DNA of 64,000 nt from Chryseomicrobium palamuruense. GTDB taxonomy: Bacteria; Bacillota; Bacilli; Bacillales_A; Planococcaceae. Positions 34,058 to 42,626 of the stretch are shown here, piece after piece. The position numbers were made by a program, and so were the translations under genes. The notes below the pieces were generated by a model. It was not told where the DNA came from and searched no databases. It was given only the letters and a program-made list of their open reading frames with translations. Position 1 is the stretch's first letter. Every line of letters starts with the position of its first letter. Location of the stretch: positions 124,001 through 188,000 of the forward strand of contig NZ_JBHSEF010000011.1 of assembly GCF_042649045.1 (NCBI RefSeq), in the 5' to 3' direction.

Positions 34058-35029
34058 ATGAACAAAAAGTTTAAGTTTCTGGGCACAGCTGTTGCAGCTT
34101 CAGCGCTGCTACTAGCAGCGTGTGGAGGAGCAGGCGGTGGAGAATCTTCCGGTGAAAAAACGAAAGAGGATTTTGATTTCCTAAGTATCGTTACTGGTGG
34201 TACACAAGGAACGTACTATCCACTAGGTGGAACGTTCGCTAACTTAATTACCGAAGAGACAGGGATTAAAACGACTGCAGAATCGTCACAAGCATCTGCA
34301 GCGAACATGACAGCTCTTAAAGATGGCAATGCAGAAATCGCTTTCGTTCAGACAGATGTGGCGTTTTATGCAACAGAAGGAACATTCATGTTTGAAGACG
34401 GCGCCATTGATACAATCTCAGCAATTGGCGCACTATATCCTGAAACTATTCAAATCGTTACTTTAAAAGATTCAGGTCTTGAATCTGTTGAAGATTTAGC
34501 TGGAAAAAAAGTTTCTGTTGGTGCACCAGGCTCAGGAACGTATGCAAATGCGGAACAAATTCTTGAAATTCACGGAATGACAATGGAAGATATAGATGCT
34601 CAAGCACTAGATTTCGGTGAATCTCAAGAAAGCTTACAGGCTGGACAGATTGATGCAGCTTTCATAACTTCAGGAACACCAACAGGGGCCGTTGAAGCAT
34701 TGAATGCAGTAGCAGGCGTTAATATTATTCCTGTATCAGCTGAAAAAGCTGCAGAGCTCATTGAAAAATATCCATACTATGCAGAAGACGTGATTACTGA
34801 AGGAACATACGGCTTAACGGCTGATGTACCGACTGTATCTGTACTTGCAATGCTTGCAGTATCAAATGAGCTTCCTGAGGACCTCGTTTATGAAATTACG
34901 AAAGCTATCTATGGCAATACAGACCAAATTACACATGCAAAAGGTGCATTCATCAAAGCAGAAACAGCTCTAGACGGAATTGGTATTGATGTACACCCTG
35001 GCGCACAGAAATACTTCGACGAACAATAA
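34058..35029 (+). CDS. TAXI family TRAP transporter solute-binding lipoprotein
   Basis: Extracytoplasmic lipoprotein that delivers a carboxylate (possibly a C4-dicarboxylate or glutamate-like acid; not determinable here) to the TRAP permease. The signal peptide ends in LLAAC with C22. The mature protein shows the TAXI-type repeat: LSIVTGGTQGTYYPLGGTFA at the start, NAEIAFVQTDVAFYA, and VSVGAPGSGTYANAEQILE. 323 residues. ATG 34058 follows AAAGGGAGGAAAC; the upstream in-frame ATG 34013 overlaps the promoter. A strong terminator separates it from the permease genes. Confidence 0.93.
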   Translation: MNKKFKFLGTAVAASALLLAACGGAGGGESSGEKTKEDFDFLSIVTGGTQGTYYPLGGTFANLITEETGIKTTAESSQASAANMTALKDGNAEIAFVQTDVAFYATEGTFMFEDGAIDTISAIGALYPETIQIVTLKDSGLESVEDLAGKKVSVGAPGSGTYANAEQILEIHGMTMEDIDAQALDFGESQESLQAGQIDAAFITSGTPTGAVEALNAVAGVNIIPVSAEKAAELIEKYPYYAEDVITEGTYGLTADVPTVSVLAMLAVSNELPEDLVYEITKAIYGNTDQITHAKGAFIKAETALDGIGIDVHPGAQKYFDEQ

Positions 35030-35036
35030 GATATAA

Positions 35037-35066
35037 AAAAAGCAATGGTTTCGGCCATTGCTTTTT
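35037..35066 (+). terminator. Terminator after the TAXI lipoprotein gene
   Basis: AAAAAGCAATGG (35037-35048) / CCATTGCTTTTT (35055-35066), perfect 12-bp stem. Partial read-through would feed the two downstream genes. Confidence 0.9.
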
Positions 35067-35145
35067 CCAACCTATGAGACAGGCCATAAGCCGAAACTCG
35101 TAAATTAGTTTAGGATTTGGGCTTATGTCCCTAAAGGTGATGATC

Positions 35146-35664
35146 ATGATGCACAAGGGAATAGTGCTTATTTGGACAGGCATTTTGGCCATTATATTGC
35201 TATTTGTACCTATTGAAAAAGTTATCGAGTTTAAACAGACTCGACCTGAAAGTTGTAAGCAGTATTATATTCCTCTGAATGAACACCGCGAGTTCTCTCT
35301 CACATTTACTCATTCGATTCATCTCTCAGATGTCAAGGAGATTTACAGAGTTACACAAACGAATGAGATTGAGCCTTATCAAATGATCTATGAAGATTTG
35401 GCAATTGGTATGCCTGGTGCTGCTGAAAAAACCCAAACGTTTGAAAAGATTGACGGAAAATGGGTATTGACTACATTTGGTCAGACAATGGAGTCTTTTA
35501 CTTTGTATAATTCATCCATTCACAAAAAACTTGAAGTAGTATACGATAATAGAATCTTCGATTTGAAGAATGAATTGCCAACAGGTGGTTCCTATCTTAT
35601 TCAAATTAAAGAGTATTCTTGGATTTCTAGAATGAAAGGAGAACAATTGAATGGAAGAAAATAA
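35146..35664 (+). CDS. DUF1850 domain protein of the TRAP cluster
   Basis: 172-residue protein with an N-terminal membrane helix (about residues 4-22, IVLIWTGILAIILLFVPI) and an extracytoplasmic DUF1850 domain containing FTHSIHLSDVKEIYRV and YEDLAIGMPGAAEK. DUF1850 proteins are common between TAXI binding proteins and fused TRAP permeases; their role is unknown. Several in-frame ATG codons exist (35125, 35140, 35146, 35149); AAAGG at 35133-35137 favours 35146. It overlaps the permease gene by 14 bases. Confidence 0.85.
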   Translation: MMHKGIVLIWTGILAIILLFVPIEKVIEFKQTRPESCKQYYIPLNEHREFSLTFTHSIHLSDVKEIYRVTQTNEIEPYQMIYEDLAIGMPGAAEKTQTFEKIDGKWVLTTFGQTMESFTLYNSSIHKKLEVVYDNRIFDLKNELPTGGSYLIQIKEYSWISRMKGEQLNGRK

Positions 35665-37663
35665 ACAGAATACAGATAAAGAACAAGTGGAAACGCTTTC
35701 TGAAGAAGAACAAAAAGCCATTCTAGCAAAATATGATCCCGAATCAAATACACGGGACCATCAAGGGATCATGAGGAAAGTCGTTTATTTTGGATTGCTT
35801 GCTTTTACGTTATTTCAATTATACACAGCAATTAATGGGCAGTTCACGGCCTATATCCAGCGTTCGATTCACTTAGGTTTTGCGCTCTCTTTAATTTTCT
35901 TACTTTTCCCAGCCAGAAGAATCTGGGTACATAAACCTTCTATCCCTTGGTACGATTATTTGTTAGCTCTACTTTCTGTTGTTGTAGGATTGTATTGGCC
36001 AATTTTTTATGATGATATCGTATTTAGAGCAGGTAGTCTATCCACGGTGGACCTCATTGTAGGTGTACTTGCCATTTTGTTAACTCTTGAAGCGGCAAGA
36101 CGTGCTGTAGGGTTACCAATCACCATTATCGCTGCTGTGTTTCTTGTTTACGCGTATTACGGGCGTTATTTCCCAGGATTCTTAGCACACCGTGGACAAG
36201 ACATCGACACCATCGTTCAAGTTATGTTCTTTACAACAGATGGTATTTTAGGAACACCTATTAGTGTTTCAGCTACATTTATCTTCGTCTTCTTGCTATT
36301 TGGTGCCTTCCTAGTTAAAACAGGAGTAGGACAGTATTTTAATGATTTAGCTGTATCGTTTGCTGGACGTTTGACAGGGGGACCTGCCAAAGTAGCCATC
36401 TTCTCGAGTGCATTACAAGGTACTATTTCTGGATCGTCAGTAGCCAACGTTGTTACATCAGGTTCTTATACAATTCCGATGATGAAAAAGCTTGGTTATC
36501 GAAAAGAGTTTGCTGGTGGGGTCGAGGCTGCTGCATCCACTGGGGGCCAAATCATGCCACCTATCATGGGGGCAGCTGCCTTTCTAATGGTTGAATTTAT
36601 TGGTGGCGTAACCTACTGGGAGATTGCAAAAGCCGCAGCCATTCCAGCTATCCTATACTTTGCGGGAATTTGGATAATGACGCACTTTGAGGCAAAACGT
36701 GTTGGACTTGAAGGCCTTCCTCCAGAAGAAATGCCTGACCGGAAAGAAGTGTTGAAAAAGTTATATCTTCTCGTTCCTATACTTGCCATCATTGTGATGC
36801 TATTTGTAGGAATTCCCACGATGCAAGCGGCCCTTTGGGGTATTGTACTTGCTGTCGTATTAAGTGCTCTAGATAAGTCTACACGAATGGGCTTCAGAGA
36901 CATTGTAGATGCCTTGGTGGATGGAGCACGTACTGCACTTGCTGTTGCAGCCGCTACTGCAGCCGCTGGAATGATTGTTGGGGTAGTCGTAAAGACAGGA
37001 CTAGGGCTAGGACTTGCGAATGGATTAATTGATGCAGCAGGTGGAAGTATCTTATTAACACTTGTATTTACTATGTTTGCTTCCCTTGTTTTAGGTATGG
37101 GTTCTCCAACAACAGCCAACTACGTAATTACGTCAACCATTGCAGCACCGGCCATTATTACATTGCTAATGATGGATGAGCCTGCAGGCGCAGCAGTACC
37201 ACTTGTTATTGCTTTATCTGCTCACTTCTTTGTGTTCTATTTCGGTATCGTGGCAGATATCACGCCGCCCGTCGCACTTGCTGCCTTTGCAGCATCTGGG
37301 GTGTCCGGTGGAGATCCAATCAAGACCGGTGTCAATGCAGCTAAACTTGCAATTGCGGCATTTATCATTCCATATATGATAGTTTTCTCACCCCAATTGT
37401 TAATGATTGATACGACTATACCGGAAATAATATGGGTTCTCTTTACAGCCATTTCGGGAATGATTGCAATTGGTGCAGGGGTTATTGGATATTGGTATCG
37501 CAAGGTGTTTTGGTACGAGCGTATTGTGGCGATTATTGCCGGTTTGTTACTGATTTATCCAGAAGGTCTTTCTGACACAATTGGATTAATCATCTTCGCT
37601 ATCTTGCTTGCAATCCAATTCATGACAAAAAATAAATTTGATAAAAAACCAGCAACCGCATAA
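35651..37663 (+). CDS. TRAP transporter permease, fused 4TM/12TM
   Basis: Single 670-residue membrane protein joining the small (DctQ-like) and large (DctM-like) TRAP subunits, the form that works with TAXI binding proteins in Na+-coupled uptake. About 16 or more hydrophobic segments follow a ~45-residue charged N-terminus. Family marks are AVFLVYAYYGRYFPGFLAHR, FSSALQGTISGSSVANVVTS, GGQIMPPIMGAAAFLMVEF and LGMGSPTTANYVITST. ATG 35651 follows AAAGGAGAACAATTGA within DUF1850. The cluster sits between ymcA and cotE, adjacent in B. subtilis, so it looks like an insertion into the conserved backbone. Confidence 0.93.
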   Translation: MEENKQNTDKEQVETLSEEEQKAILAKYDPESNTRDHQGIMRKVVYFGLLAFTLFQLYTAINGQFTAYIQRSIHLGFALSLIFLLFPARRIWVHKPSIPWYDYLLALLSVVVGLYWPIFYDDIVFRAGSLSTVDLIVGVLAILLTLEAARRAVGLPITIIAAVFLVYAYYGRYFPGFLAHRGQDIDTIVQVMFFTTDGILGTPISVSATFIFVFLLFGAFLVKTGVGQYFNDLAVSFAGRLTGGPAKVAIFSSALQGTISGSSVANVVTSGSYTIPMMKKLGYRKEFAGGVEAAASTGGQIMPPIMGAAAFLMVEFIGGVTYWEIAKAAAIPAILYFAGIWIMTHFEAKRVGLEGLPPEEMPDRKEVLKKLYLLVPILAIIVMLFVGIPTMQAALWGIVLAVVLSALDKSTRMGFRDIVDALVDGARTALAVAAATAAAGMIVGVVVKTGLGLGLANGLIDAAGGSILLTLVFTMFASLVLGMGSPTTANYVITSTIAAPAIITLLMMDEPAGAAVPLVIALSAHFFVFYFGIVADITPPVALAAFAASGVSGGDPIKTGVNAAKLAIAAFIIPYMIVFSPQLLMIDTTIPEIIWVLFTAISGMIAIGAGVIGYWYRKVFWYERIVAIIAGLLLIYPEGLSDTIGLIIFAILLAIQFMTKNKFDKKPATA

Positions 37664-37672
37664 TTTTATCAG

Positions 37673-37700
37673 CGTGCACTCATTTTGAGTGCACGTTTTT
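37673..37700 (+). terminator. Terminator after the TRAP permease gene
   Basis: CGTGCACTCA (37673-37682) / TGAGTGCACG (37686-37695), 10 bp, then T5. Confidence 0.9.
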
Positions 37701-37738
37701 CAATTTGACGCATACGTTGAAGAGAAGGAGGCGTGTAT

Positions 37739-38212
37739 GTGAAAAGCTATCGCCATATAATTACGAAGGCGATTATTGGGAAAGGAAAAGAGAAGGTAGA
37801 GACGAAAACTACTCTTAGCTTGCCTCAAAGACCTAATCGAATCTTAGGTTGTTGGATTGTGAATCATCATTACCAAGCTCGCAAACAGAAAAATGATGTA
37901 GAGCTCTCCGGTCATTTTGAATTAAATATTTGGTACGCGCACGGAGGCTCAAAAAAGACGGCGGTCCATGCAGAAGTGATTTCATACAAGGAACATGTCA
38001 ATGTTCACTATGAAAATGCCTCTCTATCTAAAGATGAAGTCTACATCAAATCGATTGACGATCCAGAATGTGAAAAAGCCGTTATTGAAGAGGACGGTAA
38101 AGTATGCGTTGAGACATGTCATTCCGTACTTATTGAAGTGGTCGGTGAAACAACAGTTTGTGTAGAGTCATTTGATTTTCACGACAAGGAAGAAAGTTCT
38201 TCCCCTTTTTAA
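37739..38212 (+). CDS. cotE: Outer spore coat morphogenetic protein CotE
   Basis: CotE scaffolds the outer spore coat in the mother cell. The 157 residues align well with B. subtilis CotE: SYRHIITKAIIGKGKEKVE, RILGCWIVNHHYQA, ELNIWYAHGGSKKTAVHAEV and the VVGETTVCVES C-terminus. The acidic tail is short (HDKEESSSPF) and the chain is ~24 residues shorter than the 181-residue B. subtilis protein. GTG 37739 fits the family start and lies seven bases after GAAGGAGG; GTG 37733 is an alternative. CATACGTT at 37711-37718 resembles a SigE -10, the sigma factor used by cotE in Bacillus, but I see no clear -35. Confidence 0.93.
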   Translation: MKSYRHIITKAIIGKGKEKVETKTTLSLPQRPNRILGCWIVNHHYQARKQKNDVELSGHFELNIWYAHGGSKKTAVHAEVISYKEHVNVHYENASLSKDEVYIKSIDDPECEKAVIEEDGKVCVETCHSVLIEVVGETTVCVESFDFHDKEESSSPF

Positions 38213-38219
38213 GAAATTT

Positions 38220-38248
38220 GGAGCCTGTCTCACAGGTTCCTTTTTTTT
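38220..38248 (+). terminator. Terminator after cotE
   Basis: GGAGCCTGT (38220-38228) / ACAGGTTCC (38232-38240), one G-T pair, then T8. Confidence 0.88.
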
Positions 38249-38265
38249 ATTCGCTCCGGAAAGTC

Positions 38266-38274
38266 TGCTATACT
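38266..38274 (+). promoter_or_regulatory. Extended -10 promoter of the mutSL operon
   Basis: TG-C-TATACT at 38266-38274, 37 bases before the mutS start. It is the only promoter I can see for the run of genes from mutS to hfq. Confidence 0.5.
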
Positions 38275-38311
38275 TACACTACATGAAACCGTTAAGAAAG
38301 CAGGAATCTAC

Positions 38312-40819
38312 GTGACCTATACACCAATGATGCAACAATATTTATCCATTAAGAAAGATTATCCGGAAGAGTTCCTGTTTTTCCGATTGGGTGATTTTTA
38401 TGAGCTCTTTTTTGAAGATGCGAAGAAAGCTTCGGCTATCTTAGAAATCACGCTAACCGGAAAAGACGCTGGAGCTAAAGAACGTATTCCCATGTGTGGT
38501 GTACCCTATCATTCAGCTGCTTCCTACATTGAAACACTGGTTTCAAAAGGCTACCGTGTCGCTATTTGTGAGCAGGTTGAAAACCCGAAACACACGAAAG
38601 GAATTGTGAAACGTGAAGTCGTTCAAGTTATTACACCGGGTACATTACTCGAAGGAAAAACGATTGCCTCTTCTGAGAACCATTATCTCGGAGCAGTCGT
38701 CCTGACAGACCCGATTGAACTTGCCTATGTGGACCTCGCCACTGGAGAAGCCTACGCAACGATATTGTCTGGTTCTCATAAGACGTTATTTGCGAAAGCC
38801 CAAGAACTTAACATTAAAGAATTAGTTGTTGGAGAAGCAGATGCCATCCTTTTAGAGGAATTGGGGGAATCATTTGATCTTCCTCTAGCAGTTCATACGA
38901 ATCTACCAGAGAGAGAAGTGCAGGAAGACAGTCTTGCGGCTCAATTATTACTTTCCTACATAACGACCACACAAAAGCGGTCCCTCAGTCATTTACAAGA
39001 TTTTATATACTACGAACAGCAACAATTTCTGAGCATAGATAGTGCATCCAAACGTAATCTAGAACTTTTAAAATCACTTCGTTCAGGAGACGAAAAAGGG
39101 ACACTTGTCTGGCTTCTTGATGAAACGAAAACGGCGATGGGTTCGAGAAAATTAAAACAATGGATTCATCAACCGCTGGCGAATCGGTTGGCTATCGAAA
39201 AAAGACAGAATCAAGTGGAAGCCCTGCTAGACGATTTTCTTTTGCATGAAGAAATTAAAGAGCTGCTTACACATGTTTACGATATGGAGAGACTGCTCGG
39301 TAAAGTGAGCTTCGGGACGTTAAACGGTAAAGATGCCGCGCAATTACGAAAAACATTGCAACAACTTCCAAAACTGAAACAATTGCTTCAAAATTCCACA
39401 CACCACGAGCTTCAAATACTTGGTGAACGGTTAAAAGATGTTTTAGGTTGTCGAGAGCTTTTGGAAGAGGCTATCGCTGAGCAACCACCTCTAACGTTAA
39501 AAGAAGGTGGCGTCATTCAAAGCGGCTATCATGAAAAGCTCGATCAGTTTCGCTATGCGGCAACGAACGGGAAAGATTGGTTAGCCGAACTTGAACAAAA
39601 AGAGCGAGAGCGTCTTGGAGCGAAAAATTTAAAGATTGGGTACAATCGAATTTTTGGATACTATATCGAATTGACGAAGTCAGTTGTGCACTTAGCAGAT
39701 GAATCCCGCTATATTCGTAAACAAACCCTTGCCAATGCTGAGAGATTTATTACAGAAGAACTAAAAGAAAAAGAAACACTCATACTGAACGCTCAGGAAG
39801 AAGCGCTTCTACTCGAAACTCAATTATTCGAAGAAGTCCGGTTGAAAGTACAGTCTTACATGGCTGACCTTCAAGCGGCGGCGGATGGTTTGAGTGAAAT
39901 TGATGTTCTACAAGCGTTTGCCGTCTGTGCAAATCGGTATCAGCTCACACGTCCAACTTTTACGACTAATCGAGAGATGATCATTAAAGAAGGACGACAT
40001 CCGATTGTAGAAAAAATGATGAATAATCAGCATTACGTGGCCAACGATTGTATCTTAACTGAAAAAGCGAATATGCTACTGATTACTGGACCAAATATGT
40101 CAGGGAAAAGTACCTATATGCGTCAAATTGCCATTACAATTATTATGGCTCAAATGGGAAGTTTTGTACCCGCTGAGGAAGCAATTCTTCCAATCACAGA
40201 TAAGATTTTCACCCGAATTGGAGCTGCAGATGACTTGGCTGGTGGACAGAGTACGTTTATGCTCGAGATGGTGGAATCACGGAACGCCATTAACGGAGCT
40301 ACAGCGAATAGTCTATTATTATTTGATGAAATCGGTCGAGGAACCTCTACATATGATGGCATGAGTCTAGCTCAAGCCATGATGGAATATATCCATGACC
40401 ATATCGGCGCGAACACATTATTCTCGACACATTATCATGAATTAACAGAGCTTGAAGGACATCTTGATCACTTGAAAAATGTTCATGTCGCTGCGACAGA
40501 ACAAGATCAAAAGGTTGTGTTTTTACACAAAGTAAAAGAAGGTCCGGCGGATAAGAGTTACGGGATTCACGTAGCGGAGCTTGCAGAACTCCCTCCAAGT
40601 ATCGTGGAACGAGCGAGGGAACTACTTGCAGGATATGAAGAGCAAGAAGATAGGCAGCTGTCTATATTTGACTTTGAACGAGTTGAACCGGTACACAAGC
40701 CACAGACTCTCCATCCAGTGGTCGAAAAACTTCAACAATTGAACGTAATGGAAATGACGCCACTTGAAGCAATGAATGTCCTCTATAAGATGCAGAAGGA
40801 AGTGCAGAAAGGGAGATAA
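38312..40819 (+). CDS. mutS: DNA mismatch repair protein MutS
   Basis: MutS recognises mismatches and recruits MutL. 835 residues; the mismatch-reading Phe-x-Glu lies in the N-terminal GDFYELFFEDA, followed by connector, lever and clamp domains and the ATPase (Walker A TGPNMSGKSTYMRQ near residue 595, ATPase signature LLLFDEIGRGTSTYDGM, STHYHELT). The C-terminal RQLSIFDF... segment resembles the beta-clamp-binding motif (QLSIF). The start is GTG 38312 after AAGCAGGA. mutL follows after three bases. Confidence 0.97.
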   Translation: MTYTPMMQQYLSIKKDYPEEFLFFRLGDFYELFFEDAKKASAILEITLTGKDAGAKERIPMCGVPYHSAASYIETLVSKGYRVAICEQVENPKHTKGIVKREVVQVITPGTLLEGKTIASSENHYLGAVVLTDPIELAYVDLATGEAYATILSGSHKTLFAKAQELNIKELVVGEADAILLEELGESFDLPLAVHTNLPEREVQEDSLAAQLLLSYITTTQKRSLSHLQDFIYYEQQQFLSIDSASKRNLELLKSLRSGDEKGTLVWLLDETKTAMGSRKLKQWIHQPLANRLAIEKRQNQVEALLDDFLLHEEIKELLTHVYDMERLLGKVSFGTLNGKDAAQLRKTLQQLPKLKQLLQNSTHHELQILGERLKDVLGCRELLEEAIAEQPPLTLKEGGVIQSGYHEKLDQFRYAATNGKDWLAELEQKERERLGAKNLKIGYNRIFGYYIELTKSVVHLADESRYIRKQTLANAERFITEELKEKETLILNAQEEALLLETQLFEEVRLKVQSYMADLQAAADGLSEIDVLQAFAVCANRYQLTRPTFTTNREMIIKEGRHPIVEKMMNNQHYVANDCILTEKANMLLITGPNMSGKSTYMRQIAITIIMAQMGSFVPAEEAILPITDKIFTRIGAADDLAGGQSTFMLEMVESRNAINGATANSLLLFDEIGRGTSTYDGMSLAQAMMEYIHDHIGANTLFSTHYHELTELEGHLDHLKNVHVAATEQDQKVVFLHKVKEGPADKSYGIHVAELAELPPSIVERARELLAGYEEQEDRQLSIFDFERVEPVHKPQTLHPVVEKLQQLNVMEMTPLEAMNVLYKMQKEVQKGR

Positions 40820-40822
40820 TCC

Positions 40823-42613
40823 ATGCCGAATATACACATTATGGATGAGCGATTATCCAACAAAATAGCTGCTGGAGAAGTTGTCGAAAGACCGTCAAGC
40901 GTTGTGAAAGAACTTGTGGAAAATGCCATCGATGCTAAAAGTACATCCATACAGGTGGATCTTGTAGAAGCAGGCCTCATGAAAATTCAAGTGACGGATA
41001 ACGGGGTGGGAATGGACAGAGAGGATGCACTTCTCGCTTTCTCGCGTCATGCGACATCCAAACTTTTATCTGAACATGACCTGTTTCGTATCCGTTCACT
41101 CGGCTTTCGAGGGGAAGCGTTAGCGAGTATTGCAGCGGTGTCAAAAGTTTTTATGCAAACGTCGACTGGCGAAGAGCAAGGGACTATTGTGCGAATAGAA
41201 GGTGGAAAGCTTTTAGAAACCGCTGACGGACCGTTACGGAAGGGCACGATATTTCGAGTGGAACAGCTTTTCTACAACACCCCGGCTCGGTTAAAATATG
41301 TCAAAACGATTCAAACGGAACTGGGCCATAGTATTGATTTAATGAACCGTCTTGCTTTAAGTCATCCGGATGTTGCATTCACGCTGACCCATAATGAACA
41401 AACACTTCTTCAGACGACTGGCAGAGGAAATCTTCAGCAAGTCGCAAGTTCGGTTTATGGTGTTGCAGCAGCGAAGCAAATGGTCCCGTTTCATTCATCG
41501 AATGAAGACTTTGAGGTTTCTGGTCTTACATCACAACCAACAGTAAACCGAGCATCTAAAAATTACATAAGTCTCTTCATCAATGGGAGATGGGTTCGTC
41601 ACTTTGGCATCATCCGAGCAATTGAAGAGGCGTATCATACATTTCTACCCATTGGACGCTTTCCGATTACTCTGCTCTCTATTAAAACGGACCCAATTTT
41701 AACGGATGTCAATGTGCACCCGTCAAAGCACCAAGTCCGGTTAAGTAAAGAAAAAGAGTTAGAACTTTTGATTACTAAGACGCTACGTGACATCGTTCGC
41801 GGAGAACAAGAGATTCCAAAGGTTGTCATACCAAAACCTAAGACTGTGTCATCTCAACCCAACTTCTTTGAATCGATTCCATCTGGCCAACAAGAAGCTG
41901 TACATGAAATAAAAGAGAGTATTCATCAAGATCCTGAGCCGATAAATTCTAGAGAAGTCAGCTCACCAATAATTGAGGAGAGATTAAGCGAAGAGTTATC
42001 TGCTAAAGACATCGTTCCGAGTGCTCCTCAACTTCCGTATCTTGAAATTGTGGGTCAAATTCATGGTACCTATATCGTGGCACAAGCCGAGGACGGTTTC
42101 TACTTACTGGACCAGCACGCGGCACAGGAAAGAATCAAGTACGAGTTTTACCGAGATAAAGTAGGGGAAGTAAATCATCATGAACGTCAAACACTTTTAC
42201 TGCCTTTAACCTTTCATTTCACGTTAGATGAAGCTGTACGTTTAAAAGCGAATAGGGAGCAGTTAGAAGCTGTTGGAGTGGTGTTGGAAGAGTTTGGTGA
42301 TGCGAGCTTTGTCGTGAGAGAATATCCGACATGGTTCCCAAAGAATCAAGAACGCATCGTCATTGAAAAAATGATTGAACTGGTGCTTGATCAGAAACAA
42401 ATACAAGTTGCAAAACTACGTGAAGAGGCAGCCATTTTAATGAGCTGCAAACTTTCAATTAAAGCGAATCATTATTTAACCAAAGATCAAATGCATGCAT
42501 TAATTGAAGATCTTCGCACATGTGAGCAACCTTATACATGTCCACATGGTCGTCCTGTTGCGATTCATTTTTCAAGTTATGACACAGAGAAGATGTTCAA
42601 ACGAATTATGTAA
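40823..42613 (+). CDS. mutL: DNA mismatch repair endonuclease MutL
   Basis: 596 residues; GHKL ATPase motifs ENAIDA, DNGVGM and GFRGEALASI in the first 110 residues, a variable linker (~345-405), and a C-terminal dimerisation/nuclease domain with DQHAAQERI, the metal-dependent nicking motif of MutL homologues in organisms without MutH. The conserved cysteine SCKLSI and CPHGRP near the end complete the zinc site. ATG follows AAAGGGAGATAATCC. Spacing indicates one operon with mutS. Confidence 0.97.
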   Translation: MPNIHIMDERLSNKIAAGEVVERPSSVVKELVENAIDAKSTSIQVDLVEAGLMKIQVTDNGVGMDREDALLAFSRHATSKLLSEHDLFRIRSLGFRGEALASIAAVSKVFMQTSTGEEQGTIVRIEGGKLLETADGPLRKGTIFRVEQLFYNTPARLKYVKTIQTELGHSIDLMNRLALSHPDVAFTLTHNEQTLLQTTGRGNLQQVASSVYGVAAAKQMVPFHSSNEDFEVSGLTSQPTVNRASKNYISLFINGRWVRHFGIIRAIEEAYHTFLPIGRFPITLLSIKTDPILTDVNVHPSKHQVRLSKEKELELLITKTLRDIVRGEQEIPKVVIPKPKTVSSQPNFFESIPSGQQEAVHEIKESIHQDPEPINSREVSSPIIEERLSEELSAKDIVPSAPQLPYLEIVGQIHGTYIVAQAEDGFYLLDQHAAQERIKYEFYRDKVGEVNHHERQTLLLPLTFHFTLDEAVRLKANREQLEAVGVVLEEFGDASFVVREYPTWFPKNQERIVIEKMIELVLDQKQIQVAKLREEAAILMSCKLSIKANHYLTKDQMHALIEDLRTCEQPYTCPHGRPVAIHFSSYDTEKMFKRIM

Positions 42614-42626
42614 AGGGGTGCTTCAG

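Noticed and set aside
36613..37119. 168-codon open frame on the - strand inside the TRAP permease gene
   Set aside because: Complement of a hydrophobic, well-conserved gene; no ribosome site and a low-complexity Ala/Ser/Pro composition typical of a shadow frame.
42504..42626. N-terminal extension of glpK into mutL
   Set aside because: The extension has no glycerol-kinase similarity, while GTG 42627 has AAAGGGG before it and gives the normal length.
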